This document shows, in pieces, positions 1-5,896 of a DNA stretch of 7,423 nucleotides (the stretch's first letter is position 1; every line of letters starts with the position of its first letter). This stretch comes from JBGPFS01 sp041483455 (GTDB lineage Bacteria; Chloroflexota; Limnocylindria; Limnocylindrales; CSP1-4). The notes under the pieces were generated by a model. It saw only the letters and a program-made list of their open reading frames with translations, searched no databases and was not told where the DNA came from. Made by a program: the position numbers and the translations under genes. Location: assembly GCA_041483455.1 (NCBI GenBank), contig JBGPFS010000119.1, positions 1 to 7,423 on the forward strand, given 5' to 3'.

Positions 1-240
1 CTGTCGTGGGACGGCGGGAATAACTGGACCACCAACAAGTCGGTGGCGTTCACGGCCACGGGCCTGACCACCTACACGTTCGGCGGCGTCGCCGACACGT
101 GGGGCCGGGCGCTGGGGGCGTGGGCGGTCGGCGACTTCACGAACGCGAACTTCCGGCTGCGGATCACCGATGTGGCGAACAACACGACCCGGACGTTCAG
201 CCTCGACGCGGTCGGGATCCGGATCAACTACACGCCGTAG
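1..240 (+). CDS. C-terminal fragment of a secreted/surface beta-sandwich protein (5' truncated)
   Basis: Frame 1 is open from the first base to a TAG stop at 238-240 and encodes the last 79 residues of a protein whose start lies outside the window. The fragment opens with SWDGGNNW, followed by TYTFGG, DTWGRALGAW, FTNANFRLRITDV and a closing FSLDAVGIRINY strand. This alternation of short beta-strands with Asn/Thr/Gly loops is typical of secreted beta-sandwich domains. The SWDGG...DTWGR...NANFR.R.T pattern resembles domains I associate with exported, pilus-like or repeat surface proteins of high-GC environmental bacteria; that is recollection, not a search result. No cysteine or sorting motif is visible. 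The next start codon lies only 55 bases downstream on the same strand, but that gene has its own -10 box. The exact function is unknown. Confidence 0.7.
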   Translation: MSWDGGNNWTTNKSVAFTATGLTTYTFGGVADTWGRALGAWAVGDFTNANFRLRITDVANNTTRTFSLDAVGIRINYTP

Positions 241-283
241 GGAGTCCGATCCGGCCGCGTCCGGACCGGCGTGGGTGGGCGGC

Positions 284-289
284 TACACT
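284..289 (+). promoter_or_regulatory. -10 box (TACACT) positioned for leaderless transcription of alsS
   Basis: TACACT fits the TANNNT consensus and ends six bases before the ATG at 296, so transcription would begin at or next to the A of the start codon. No Shine-Dalgarno sequence precedes this ATG: the bases between are GCCCCG. A -10 box at this distance plus a missing ribosome binding site is the signature of leaderless mRNAs, common in Actinobacteria and some other high-GC phyla. The expected -35 region (about 260-266) does not resemble TTGACA. Confidence 0.5.
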
Positions 290-295
290 GCCCCG

Positions 296-2008
296 ATGAC
301 CGCCCGCGCCCGACCGACCCGGACCGCAGCCGACCTCGTCGTCGCCTGCCTCGAGGCCGAGGGCTGCGAGCGCGTCTTCTCGGTGCCGGGCGAGGAGACG
401 ATGGACCTCCTCGACGCGCTCTCCCGGAGCGAGCGTATCCGCCACATCACGACTCGCCACGAGCAGGGCGCCGCGTTCATGGCCGACGTCCACGGTCGGC
501 TGACCGGCCGCGCCGCGGTCGCGATGTCGACCCTGGGCCCGGGCGCCACGAACCTGCTGACCGGGATCGCCGACGCCTACCTGGATCGCGCCCCGCTCGT
601 CGCGATCACCGGCCAGGCCAGCTCGGACAAGCTCCACAAGGAGGCACACCAGGTCGTCGACATCGTCCGGATGTTCGAGCCGGTGACGAAGTGGAACACC
701 CGGGTCGAGCGGGTCGACGCGATCCCCGAGATCGTGCGCAAGGCGTTCCGGGTGGCCGAGCTCGCGAAGCCCGGCCCGACCCACATCGAGCTGCCCGAGA
801 ACCTGGCCGCGCTGGAACCCGAATCCGGGGCGGCCACCCAGCCCCTCGAGCGCTCGCGGACGTACTTCCCGGAGCCGACCGAAGCGGCGATCGCCCACGC
901 GGCCCGGCTCATCGCCGGATCCGAGCGCCCGATCGTGCTGGCCGGCAACGGCGTCCTCCGCCGGCGGGCCTCGCCCGAGCTGCGGGCCTTCGCGCGCGGC
1001 CTCCACGTCCCGGTCGCGGTGACGTTCATGGGCAAGGGCGCGATCGACGACCGGAGCCACCTCTCGCTGATGGCCGTCGGGCTCCAGGCCCGCGACCACG
1101 TCCTGACCGGCTTCGACCGGGCCGACCTCGTGATCTCGGTCGGCTACGACCCGGTGGAGTACGGCCCCGCTCTCTGGAACCCCGACCGCAAGAAGCGGAT
1201 CGTCCACATCGACACCACGCCCGCGGAGGTCGATGCCTCGTACGTGCCCCAGGTGGAGCTGATCGGCGACGTCGGCGGCACGCTCAGGCGGCTGCTCGCC
1301 GCGCTCCTGCCGCTCGGGATCGGGGGGCGCGACGCGACCCAGCGCCACCTGGCCAAGGAGACCCTGGTCAACTCCGACCTGCGGACCGCGCTCCTCGCCG
1401 AGCTCGGGGCGTACGAGGCCGACGACGGGTACCCGATCCGGCCCCAGAAGGCGATCGCCGACCTGCGCCAGGCCCTCGGTCCCGAGGACATCGTGGTCAG
1501 CGACGTCGGGGCCCACAAGGTCTGGGTCGCCCGGCTCTACCAGGCCTACGAGCCGAACACGGTGATCATCTCGAACGGCTTCGCCGCGATGGGGATCAGC
1601 CTGCCCGGCGCGATCGCCGCCAAGCTCGTCCACCCGGACCGCAAGGTCGTCGCCCTGTGCGGCGATGGTGGCTTCCTGATGAACAGCCAGGAGCTCGAGA
1701 CGGCCAAGCGGATCGGCGCCAACGTCACGGTGGTCGTCTGGCGCGATGACGGCTACGGGCTCATCGACTGGAAGCAGCGCAACCAGTTCGGCCGGCCGTT
1801 CGCCGTGGAGTTCGGCAACCCGGACTTCGTCGCCTACGCCCGGAGCTTCGGGATCGCCGGGTTCCGTCCGGAGTCGGCGGCCGACCTTCTGCCCACGCTC
1901 CGCCGGGCCCTCGACGTCGACGGCCCGGCCCTCGTCGAGGTCCCGATCGACTACCGCGAGAACCTCCGGCTGACCGAGCATCTCGGGGCGCTGTCGGGTA
2001 CCGGCTGA
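296..2008 (+). CDS. alsS: Catabolic acetolactate synthase (thiamine-diphosphate dependent, AlsS/BudB type)
   Basis: Condenses two pyruvates to 2-acetolactate and CO2 in the cytoplasm; the product feeds acetoin/butanediol formation or valine/leucine synthesis. The 570-residue length is usual for the family. The N-terminal TPP domain holds the activating glutamate (E56, in RHEQGAAFMAD) and GPGATNLLTG (81-90). The C-terminal TPP domain has GDGGFLMNSQELETA (456-470) and RDDGYG (483-488), giving Mg/TPP ligands D457 and D484. The central domain carries GYDPVEYGP (293-301), as in catabolic AlsS, in place of the RFDDR segment of FAD-dependent biosynthetic IlvB; hence AlsS rather than IlvB. An upstream in-frame ATG at 170 would run through the end of the preceding gene and adds 42 residues without family character, so 296 is preferred; the TACACT box supports it. 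No acetolactate decarboxylase (alsD/budA) or regulatory subunit is next to it, so the metabolic destination is open. Confidence 0.88.
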   Translation: MTARARPTRTAADLVVACLEAEGCERVFSVPGEETMDLLDALSRSERIRHITTRHEQGAAFMADVHGRLTGRAAVAMSTLGPGATNLLTGIADAYLDRAPLVAITGQASSDKLHKEAHQVVDIVRMFEPVTKWNTRVERVDAIPEIVRKAFRVAELAKPGPTHIELPENLAALEPESGAATQPLERSRTYFPEPTEAAIAHAARLIAGSERPIVLAGNGVLRRRASPELRAFARGLHVPVAVTFMGKGAIDDRSHLSLMAVGLQARDHVLTGFDRADLVISVGYDPVEYGPALWNPDRKKRIVHIDTTPAEVDASYVPQVELIGDVGGTLRRLLAALLPLGIGGRDATQRHLAKETLVNSDLRTALLAELGAYEADDGYPIRPQKAIADLRQALGPEDIVVSDVGAHKVWVARLYQAYEPNTVIISNGFAAMGISLPGAIAAKLVHPDRKVVALCGDGGFLMNSQELETAKRIGANVTVVVWRDDGYGLIDWKQRNQFGRPFAVEFGNPDFVAYARSFGIAGFRPESAADLLPTLRRALDVDGPALVEVPIDYRENLRLTEHLGALSGTG

Positions 2009-2114
2009 GGCTCCTGGACGCCGCGGCGAGCGGGCGGGAGGTCCATCGACGCACGATTTCGCCGTCATCCTGCTGACATCGCGAGCGGGCCGAGCGCATT
2101 TGCGCGCCGGGGCA

Positions 2115-2144
2115 TTGACACCGGTACTTTCGTACTGGTACACC
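2115..2144 (+). promoter_or_regulatory. Sigma-70-type promoter, TTGACA - 18 bp - TACACC with extended -10
   Basis: A perfect TTGACA (2115-2120) is followed after 18 bases by TACACC (2139-2144), with TG at 2136-2137 in the extended -10 position. Transcription would start near 2150 and run into the surface protein gene at 2472. This is the best promoter match in the non-coding stretch. TAACGT (2145-2150) also fits TANNNT but would sit too far from the -35. Confidence 0.55.
2121..2138. promoter_or_regulatory. Inverted repeat filling the promoter spacer (candidate operator)
   Basis: CCGGTAC, a four-base spacer TTTC, then GTACTGG: seven-base arms with one mismatch (G opposite T). The repeat occupies exactly the 18 bases between the -35 and -10 boxes, where a bound repressor would block polymerase or a MerR-type regulator would remodel the spacing. 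GGTAC also occurs as direct copies at 2123-2127 and 2137-2141. No regulator gene is in the window. Confidence 0.4.
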
Positions 2145-2367
2145 TAACGTCCACACATCGAGCACGCAGCGCCGGGGGGCGCGCCTCGGGTGTCGGAACA
2201 GAGGCGTCCGGGGACTCGTGGTCGGCCGCGCCCAGAGCGCCGATCACTCTACGAGACAGTGCGCGCTCCGAGATTCCGGGGGCGGAAGGGTCGGGTCATT
2301 GACCTTGGCGTCGAGCCACCCAGCTGCGATGTGCAGCCGTCCGACTTTGACAATCATTCCCGGTTCC

Positions 2368-2423
2368 GCGAGACCGGGCTGGAGCCCCCGCGCCCTGAAC
2401 GCGGGGGCTTCTGCCCGTCTCGC
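2368..2423. repeat. 56-base two-tier hairpin (inner 10 bp, outer 11 bp)
   Basis: The inner stem AGCCCCCGCG (2383-2392) pairs perfectly with CGCGGGGGCT (2400-2409) around a seven-base loop, CCCTGAA. After a 3x3 internal loop (TGG/TCT), an outer stem pairs GCGAGAC-C-GGGC (2368-2379) with GCCCGTCTCGC (2413-2423), with only C2375 bulged. No T-run follows on the plus strand, so it is not a classical intrinsic terminator. It lies 48 bases before the ATG at 2472. It could be a transcript-stabilising or attenuating leader structure. Alternatively it could be a mobile-element end: read on the minus strand, GAAGCCCCCGCG-TTCAGGG with its partner strand resembles the subterminal hairpins of IS200/IS605 (TnpB-type) elements. 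No transposase or TnpB is present here. Confidence 0.7.
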
Positions 2424-2459
2424 TCAGATCGCCCAGGTCGTCGTCGGTCGAGGTAGTCA

Positions 2460-2465
2460 GGGAGG
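2460..2465 (+). promoter_or_regulatory. Ribosome binding site GGGAGG deciding the start at 2472
   Basis: GGGAGG lies six bases before ATG 2472. A second in-frame ATG at 2517 has a weaker GGAG (2506-2509) seven bases upstream. The first is the better match and is used. The second would give a more conventional, shorter signal peptide, so both starts deserve to be kept in mind. Confidence 0.65.
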
Positions 2466-2471
2466 TCGGTC

Positions 2472-4994
2472 ATGAACGAGCGCGCGAAGCTCGACACCAC
2501 GGATCGGAGTCGAACCATGGGGTTCGCCATTCGACGCCTGCACCTCGGTGTGCCCGGGCTCGCGATCGTCATGACGGCGTTGCTCGCCGTCGGCGCGATC
2601 CCAGCCCTCGCGGCGGGAGCACCGTCCCTCGCGACCGACAAGCCTGACTATTCTCCAGGGCAGGTCGTCCACATCTCAGGCACGGGCTTTGCGGCCGGCA
2701 ACTACGACATCCCGGTCAAGCGGCCGGATGGCAGCATCGTCCTCGTCGATCCGGTCACGCACACGGCCACCCCGGGCTGGGGCACCGCAACGGCCGGCGC
2801 CGACGGGTCACTCGCCTACGATTATCAGCTGGATGGCATCGCCGGTTCGTACGAAGCGCGGGCCTATCCGTCGCCGTGGAACGGCGACTGGACTGCGGCC
2901 CCTGTGGCGTCGGTCACATTCACGGACCTCGTCAGCGACTTCAAGCAATGCGCCAACAAGGACAGCCCGTTGCCCGCAGGCACCTGCCACTGGATCGGCT
3001 CGATCGTCCAGGGGTCGAACGCCAATTACACCGAAGGGATGGCGCTCCCGCAGCGTGTCGTCTTCGACGGGATCGTTGCGACGAGCGGGGACAACCACGT
3101 CCTGACCTTCGACCACGACAACACCAAGGGTGGTATCCACGCGTTCGATTACCTGGTCTCGTACGCCCAGGCGACCTTGCTCGCAAGCAACTACGGCTTC
3201 CCGTATAGCAGCAGCCTCTTCGATCAGGCCTGCGCTGATGAGATCGGTCCTCCTGGCACACTCCAGGCGACCTGCAACGCGATCCGCACTGGTGCGAATC
3301 ATGCCGTCGTCAACGTTCCGGACGACCCGTTCATCAGCAAGGATGGCTCGACCCAGTCGCGCATCAACGCCTTCGAGGGCGTCTGGGGCGATCGGACGAT
3401 CGACATCTACGGCAACGCGCCGATCACCAATGCGACGCTGGCGCTGAGCCATGACGTCTCGAACGGCGGCGACACCGGCGACTCGACGATGCAGTACGTG
3501 CTCACGTGGACCTCATCCTCCACGTCGATCCTCATCACCTACGCGACGCATATCGCCATCGGTGGGGATCCTTCGGTCAACCCCCAGGCCTGGGGGATCA
3601 ATCTCGGGGCATCTGCGATCAGCGGTGGCCCATACCACAACAACCTCGACAACCTCGATGGCGCGACGCTCGGCTCCCAGGACAACCAGCTAAAGGGCGC
3701 CGATCTCGTCAAGCTTCCGCCCACGGTGGTCACGACCTCCAGTCCCACGGGTGGCAGTGTGGTGCCGGGAACGACCGCCTCTGACACGGCGACCGTCAAT
3801 GGCAGCTCCGGGCCGGGGACGGGCACGATCGATTTCTACCTCTGCGGTCCGGGCCTGACGACCGCGGCAAACGCGACGACCGGGTGTCCGTCGGGCGGAA
3901 CCCATATCGGGTCCGCTGTGACCCTGTCAGGTGGCTCCGCCACGAGCGCGGCAACGTCGAGCGCCCAGACGCTTGGGATCGGCCTGTACTGCTGGCGGGC
4001 CGAGTACACGCCTGGCGCCCACAGTCCGTACCTTGCCACCAGCCACACCAACGGCACGACCGAGTGCTTCACCACCGTCAAGCAGCCGTCCAGCACGGAC
4101 ACGACCGCCGATCCGACCGGCGGGAGCATCGTGCCGGGCACGAGCGCCAGTGACAGCGCGACGGTCTCCGGCGGCCTCGGCCAGCCGACCCCGACCGGCA
4201 CCGTCAAGTTCTTCCTGTGCCAGCCCGGGACGGTCACCGCGAACGGTGGTGACTGCAGCGCCGGTGGCGACCAGATCGGCACCCCGGCCGCGGGCGAGAC
4301 GCTCAATGGTTCGGGGGTGGCGACCTCGGAGGCGTCGACGAATACCCTGTCCCCCGGCACGTACTGCTGGCGGGCCGAGTACAGCGGCGACGACTTCTAC
4401 CTGACGTCGAGCCACACCAACAGCACGACCGAGTGCTTCACCGTCATCCACACACTGCATCCAGGAACCATCGGTTTCTGGCGGAACTGGCGGAACCACT
4501 ACACAAGCGGCCAGTTCCAGCTCCTGATCGACTACCTCAAGACGAACAACGCGGCGATCTACAACAAGGATCTGGTCAACGCTACGGCTGACGACTTGAC
4601 GATCGCGAAGATCGATGCGATCTACTACTTCGGCAACAAGACGCCGCGCCAGCAGATGGTCATGGCCCAGTTCACCGCCCTCAAGCTCAACCTGGCGATC
4701 ACGCAGCTTGACGGGACGGGTGGCCTCGTCCAGTTGAACGATGACATCTGTCTAGCCGGCACCATCAATGTGTCCGGGATTCCTGGCGCCGGTGTCATGT
4801 TCGAGGGGGCCGGATCCGACAACATCCTCACGATCCAACAGGTTGTGACGTTCATCGAGTCGAAGTGGACCGGTAACCTCACCACGAACCGGAATGACTG
4901 GACGTTCAACTTCACGAAGAGCCAATGGGACACTGTCATCCAGGTCATCACCGGGATGAATGAGGGCACGCTGATCGTCACCGCCGGCTGCTGA
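2472..4994 (+). CDS. Exported multidomain surface protein with two Ig-like repeats and a novel Cys-terminated C-terminal domain
   Basis: 840 residues. A signal peptide (basic FAIRRLHLG, hydrophobic core about 26-43, cleavage near PALAAGA at 44-50) directs export. Then follow: a beta domain (about 50-152) starting DKPDYSPGQVVHISGTGF, a macroglobulin/Ig-like opening seen in many secreted proteins; a large beta domain (about 153-415) with Cys160, 172, 254 and 268; two tandem Ig-like repeats (about 417-537 and 538-660), each with four Cys at matching places (458/472/507/532 and 583/595/632/655) and the shared YCWRAEY and TTECF motifs; a GTIGFWRNW motif (665-673); and a probably helical domain (about 680-840) ending in GC, with Cys760 and Cys840. 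There is no LPxTG or membrane tail. Likely an extracellular or envelope-attached adhesin or structural protein; no enzymatic motif is seen. The C-terminal domain recurs in the next gene, at 5108. Tandem hairpins follow the stop. Confidence 0.8.
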   Translation: MNERAKLDTTDRSRTMGFAIRRLHLGVPGLAIVMTALLAVGAIPALAAGAPSLATDKPDYSPGQVVHISGTGFAAGNYDIPVKRPDGSIVLVDPVTHTATPGWGTATAGADGSLAYDYQLDGIAGSYEARAYPSPWNGDWTAAPVASVTFTDLVSDFKQCANKDSPLPAGTCHWIGSIVQGSNANYTEGMALPQRVVFDGIVATSGDNHVLTFDHDNTKGGIHAFDYLVSYAQATLLASNYGFPYSSSLFDQACADEIGPPGTLQATCNAIRTGANHAVVNVPDDPFISKDGSTQSRINAFEGVWGDRTIDIYGNAPITNATLALSHDVSNGGDTGDSTMQYVLTWTSSSTSILITYATHIAIGGDPSVNPQAWGINLGASAISGGPYHNNLDNLDGATLGSQDNQLKGADLVKLPPTVVTTSSPTGGSVVPGTTASDTATVNGSSGPGTGTIDFYLCGPGLTTAANATTGCPSGGTHIGSAVTLSGGSATSAATSSAQTLGIGLYCWRAEYTPGAHSPYLATSHTNGTTECFTTVKQPSSTDTTADPTGGSIVPGTSASDSATVSGGLGQPTPTGTVKFFLCQPGTVTANGGDCSAGGDQIGTPAAGETLNGSGVATSEASTNTLSPGTYCWRAEYSGDDFYLTSSHTNSTTECFTVIHTLHPGTIGFWRNWRNHYTSGQFQLLIDYLKTNNAAIYNKDLVNATADDLTIAKIDAIYYFGNKTPRQQMVMAQFTALKLNLAITQLDGTGGLVQLNDDICLAGTINVSGIPGAGVMFEGAGSDNILTIQQVVTFIESKWTGNLTTNRNDWTFNFTKSQWDTVIQVITGMNEGTLIVTAGC
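3720..4451 (+). repeat. Tandem duplication encoding two Ig-like domains
   Basis: The halves 3720-4082 and 4083-4451 encode the two Ig-like repeats. Both start with a TGGS-(V/I)VPGT-(T/S)ASD segment and end with YCWRAEY...SHTN-TTECF. Parts remain nearly identical in DNA: 3986-4008 and 4361-4383 match over 23 bases, and the stretch encoding HTN(G/S)TTECFT differs at one or two bases, while the N-terminal thirds have diverged. This indicates internal duplication with local conservation or gene conversion. Confidence 0.75.
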
Positions 4995-5002
4995 TGTCTG
5001 TC

Positions 5003-5035
5003 GGCGAGATCACGGCGCGTCGCCGTGGGCTCGCC
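5003..5035 (+). terminator. First of two tandem hairpins after the 840-residue gene
   Basis: GGCGAG (5003-5008) pairs with CTCGCC (5030-5035). After a 2x2 internal loop, CACGGCG (5011-5017) pairs with CGCCGTG (5021-5027) around the loop CGT. It starts eight bases after the stop codon. No T-run follows, so it may end transcription inefficiently or protect the 3' end of the mRNA. Confidence 0.55.
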
Positions 5036-5051
5036 TGATATCAAACCCAGC

Positions 5052-5086
5052 ACGATGGACCGGCCGCTTCGCGGCCGGTCCATCGT
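5052..5086. terminator. Second tandem hairpin, 16-bp perfect stem
   Basis: The arms 5052-5067 and 5071-5086 are perfectly complementary over 16 bases, with core GGACCGGCCGC, a three-base loop TTC and GCGGCCGGTCC. A short pyrimidine-rich CGTCTCGTAT follows but no real T-run. It ends only 21 bases before the next start codon, with that gene's ribosome binding site (GGAG, 5095-5098) in between. It either separates the two genes or sets the ratio of their expression. Confidence 0.65.
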
Positions 5087-5107
5087 CTCGTATCGGAGCG
5101 CTCCTGG

Positions 5108-5836
5108 GTGACACCTAGCCGCTCGACGGGTGCCAGGGATCGCACGCGTCGGGGAACGCGGGCCCGATTCGCCGCGGCATTCGGCGTGATCGCGGTCGTC
5201 GTGCTTGCCCTGTCGACCTTGGGAAGCGGAGCGATCCTCTCGCCGAACTCATCGGCCGTGAGCCCGACGGCAAACACTGCCTCCTCGCCGACGGTCAATG
5301 CCTCCTCCTCGCCGAACTCATCGGCCGTGAGCCCGACGGCAAACACTGCCTCCTCGCCGACGATTGATGCCAAGTCCATCGATGGGCTGCTTGCCTACGT
5401 CCGCCGGGAGTATTGGGAGATCTACGACGCTGACCGTAGCCCCGGCACGGATGACGATCTCACGAGCTCGAAGCTTGACCTGATCCTGAAGGGCGCTGCG
5501 TCCACGGATGCAGCGCTCAAGGTCCAACTACTCGGTCAGCTCACGACGACCATCCTTGACCTGTCGTCCACGGCCATCGGGGCGGCGAGCGGCGAGCGCA
5601 TCTGTGATGCCGGGCACACCGACGTCACTGGCGTAGCCGGTGCCACGGAGCTCTTCGGCGAGGCCCATCCCACCATCGGGACCGTGGTAGCCAATCTCAT
5701 CGGTGCCTGGAACGGCCACCTCACGAACGACGGGCGTGCCTGGTCGTTCGGCTACAGCGAAGCCAAGCAGATGGTCGCCGTCTTGGTCCTCGAAGGCATG
5801 AACGCCGGCCGGCTGATCACGTCGAGCGGGTGTTGA
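5108..5836 (+). CDS. Exported stalk protein sharing the Cys-terminated C-terminal domain of its upstream neighbour
   Basis: 242 residues from a GTG start, with GGAG (5095-5098) nine bases upstream. An Arg-rich N-terminus (about 1-20) is followed by a hydrophobic segment (about 21-43), giving a signal peptide or membrane anchor. Residues about 45-88 are a Ser/Thr/Pro/Ala/Asn stalk made of two 23-residue copies. Residues about 90-242 form a probably helical domain. Its last 53 residues align without gaps to residues 788-840 of the upstream 840-residue protein (18 identical by my count), including MN.G.LI....GC. DDLT..K.D (116-124) and IC.AG (165-169) also recur at 707-715 and 759-763. Two conserved Cys (166 and 242) could form a disulfide. 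I do not recognise the family. The context suggests a surface partner or simplified paralogue of the large protein. No promoter is evident in the 113-base gap, so read-through from upstream is possible. Confidence 0.72.
   Translation: MTPSRSTGARDRTRRGTRARFAAAFGVIAVVVLALSTLGSGAILSPNSSAVSPTANTASSPTVNASSSPNSSAVSPTANTASSPTIDAKSIDGLLAYVRREYWEIYDADRSPGTDDDLTSSKLDLILKGAASTDAALKVQLLGQLTTTILDLSSTAIGAASGERICDAGHTDVTGVAGATELFGEAHPTIGTVVANLIGAWNGHLTNDGRAWSFGYSEAKQMVAVLVLEGMNAGRLITSSGC
5239..5376 (+). repeat. 69-bp in-frame tandem duplication (Ser/Thr/Pro stalk)
   Basis: Two copies with a 69-base period, 5239-5307 and 5308-5376. The first 55 bases of each (5239-5293 and 5308-5362) are identical by eye, after which they diverge. 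Each copy adds 23 residues beginning SPNSSAVSPTANTASSPT. Near-perfect identity implies recent duplication, so copy number may vary between strains and change stalk length. Confidence 0.85.
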
Positions 5837-5844
5837 CCGGCAAA

Positions 5845-5884
5845 CGAAGGAGTCGGTGGCCTCCGCGGACCACCGACTCCTTCG
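5845..5884. terminator. Bidirectional terminator hairpin between convergent genes
   Basis: A perfect 15-bp stem (5845-5859 with 5870-5884; core GAAGGAGTCGGTGG) closes a ten-base loop. It sits between the plus-strand stop at 5836 and the minus-strand stop at 5897, so it can serve both genes. On the minus strand it is followed by CGTTTG, a weak T-rich tail; the plus strand has none. Confidence 0.75.
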
Positions 5885-5896
5885 AGGCGCGCTGGC

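Larger units (their letters stand above)
2009..2471. other. 463-base non-coding leader region upstream of the large surface protein gene
   Basis: I see no credible gene here; the short open frames have no ribosome binding site or recognisable content. The stretch holds a small palindrome (GCGCA TT TGCGC, 2094-2105), a promoter (2115-2144) with an inverted repeat in its spacer, small GC hairpins (GCGCC/GGCGC at 2169-2182 and CGCCTC/GAGGCG at 2182-2206), and a large two-tier hairpin at 2368-2423. If the promoter at 2115 serves the gene at 2472, its 5' untranslated leader is about 320 bases, long enough for RNA-level control. No clear terminator for alsS is visible just after its stop. Confidence 0.6.

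Noticed and set aside
250..265. TCCGG/CCGGA hairpin after the first gene as a terminator
   Set aside because: Only a five-base stem in GC-rich DNA with no T-run; likely to occur by chance.
271..1749. Plus-strand open frame of 492 residues overlapping alsS in another frame
   Set aside because: Low-complexity Arg/Pro/Gly composition with no motifs; it overlaps the coding frame that has all TPP-enzyme signatures.
224..2143. Long minus-strand open frame (639 residues) opposite alsS
   Set aside because: It is the antisense shadow of a well-supported acetolactate synthase. Its translation is Arg/Gly/Asp-rich with no recognisable motif, as expected from GC-rich codon bias.
2299..2375. Further -35-like boxes (TTGACC at 2299, TTGACA at 2347)
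   Set aside because: No acceptable -10 box lies 16-18 bases downstream of either.
2190..2456. Short plus-strand open frames in the leader before 2472
   Set aside because: No ribosome binding site, Arg/Pro-rich translation, and they run through the large hairpin.
3836..4499. Minus-strand open frames opposite the Ig-like repeats
   Set aside because: Shadows of the 840-residue gene, with no ribosome binding sites or domains.
5239..5376. CRISPR-like repeat
   Set aside because: Only two adjacent 69-base copies with no spacers, in frame inside a coding sequence.
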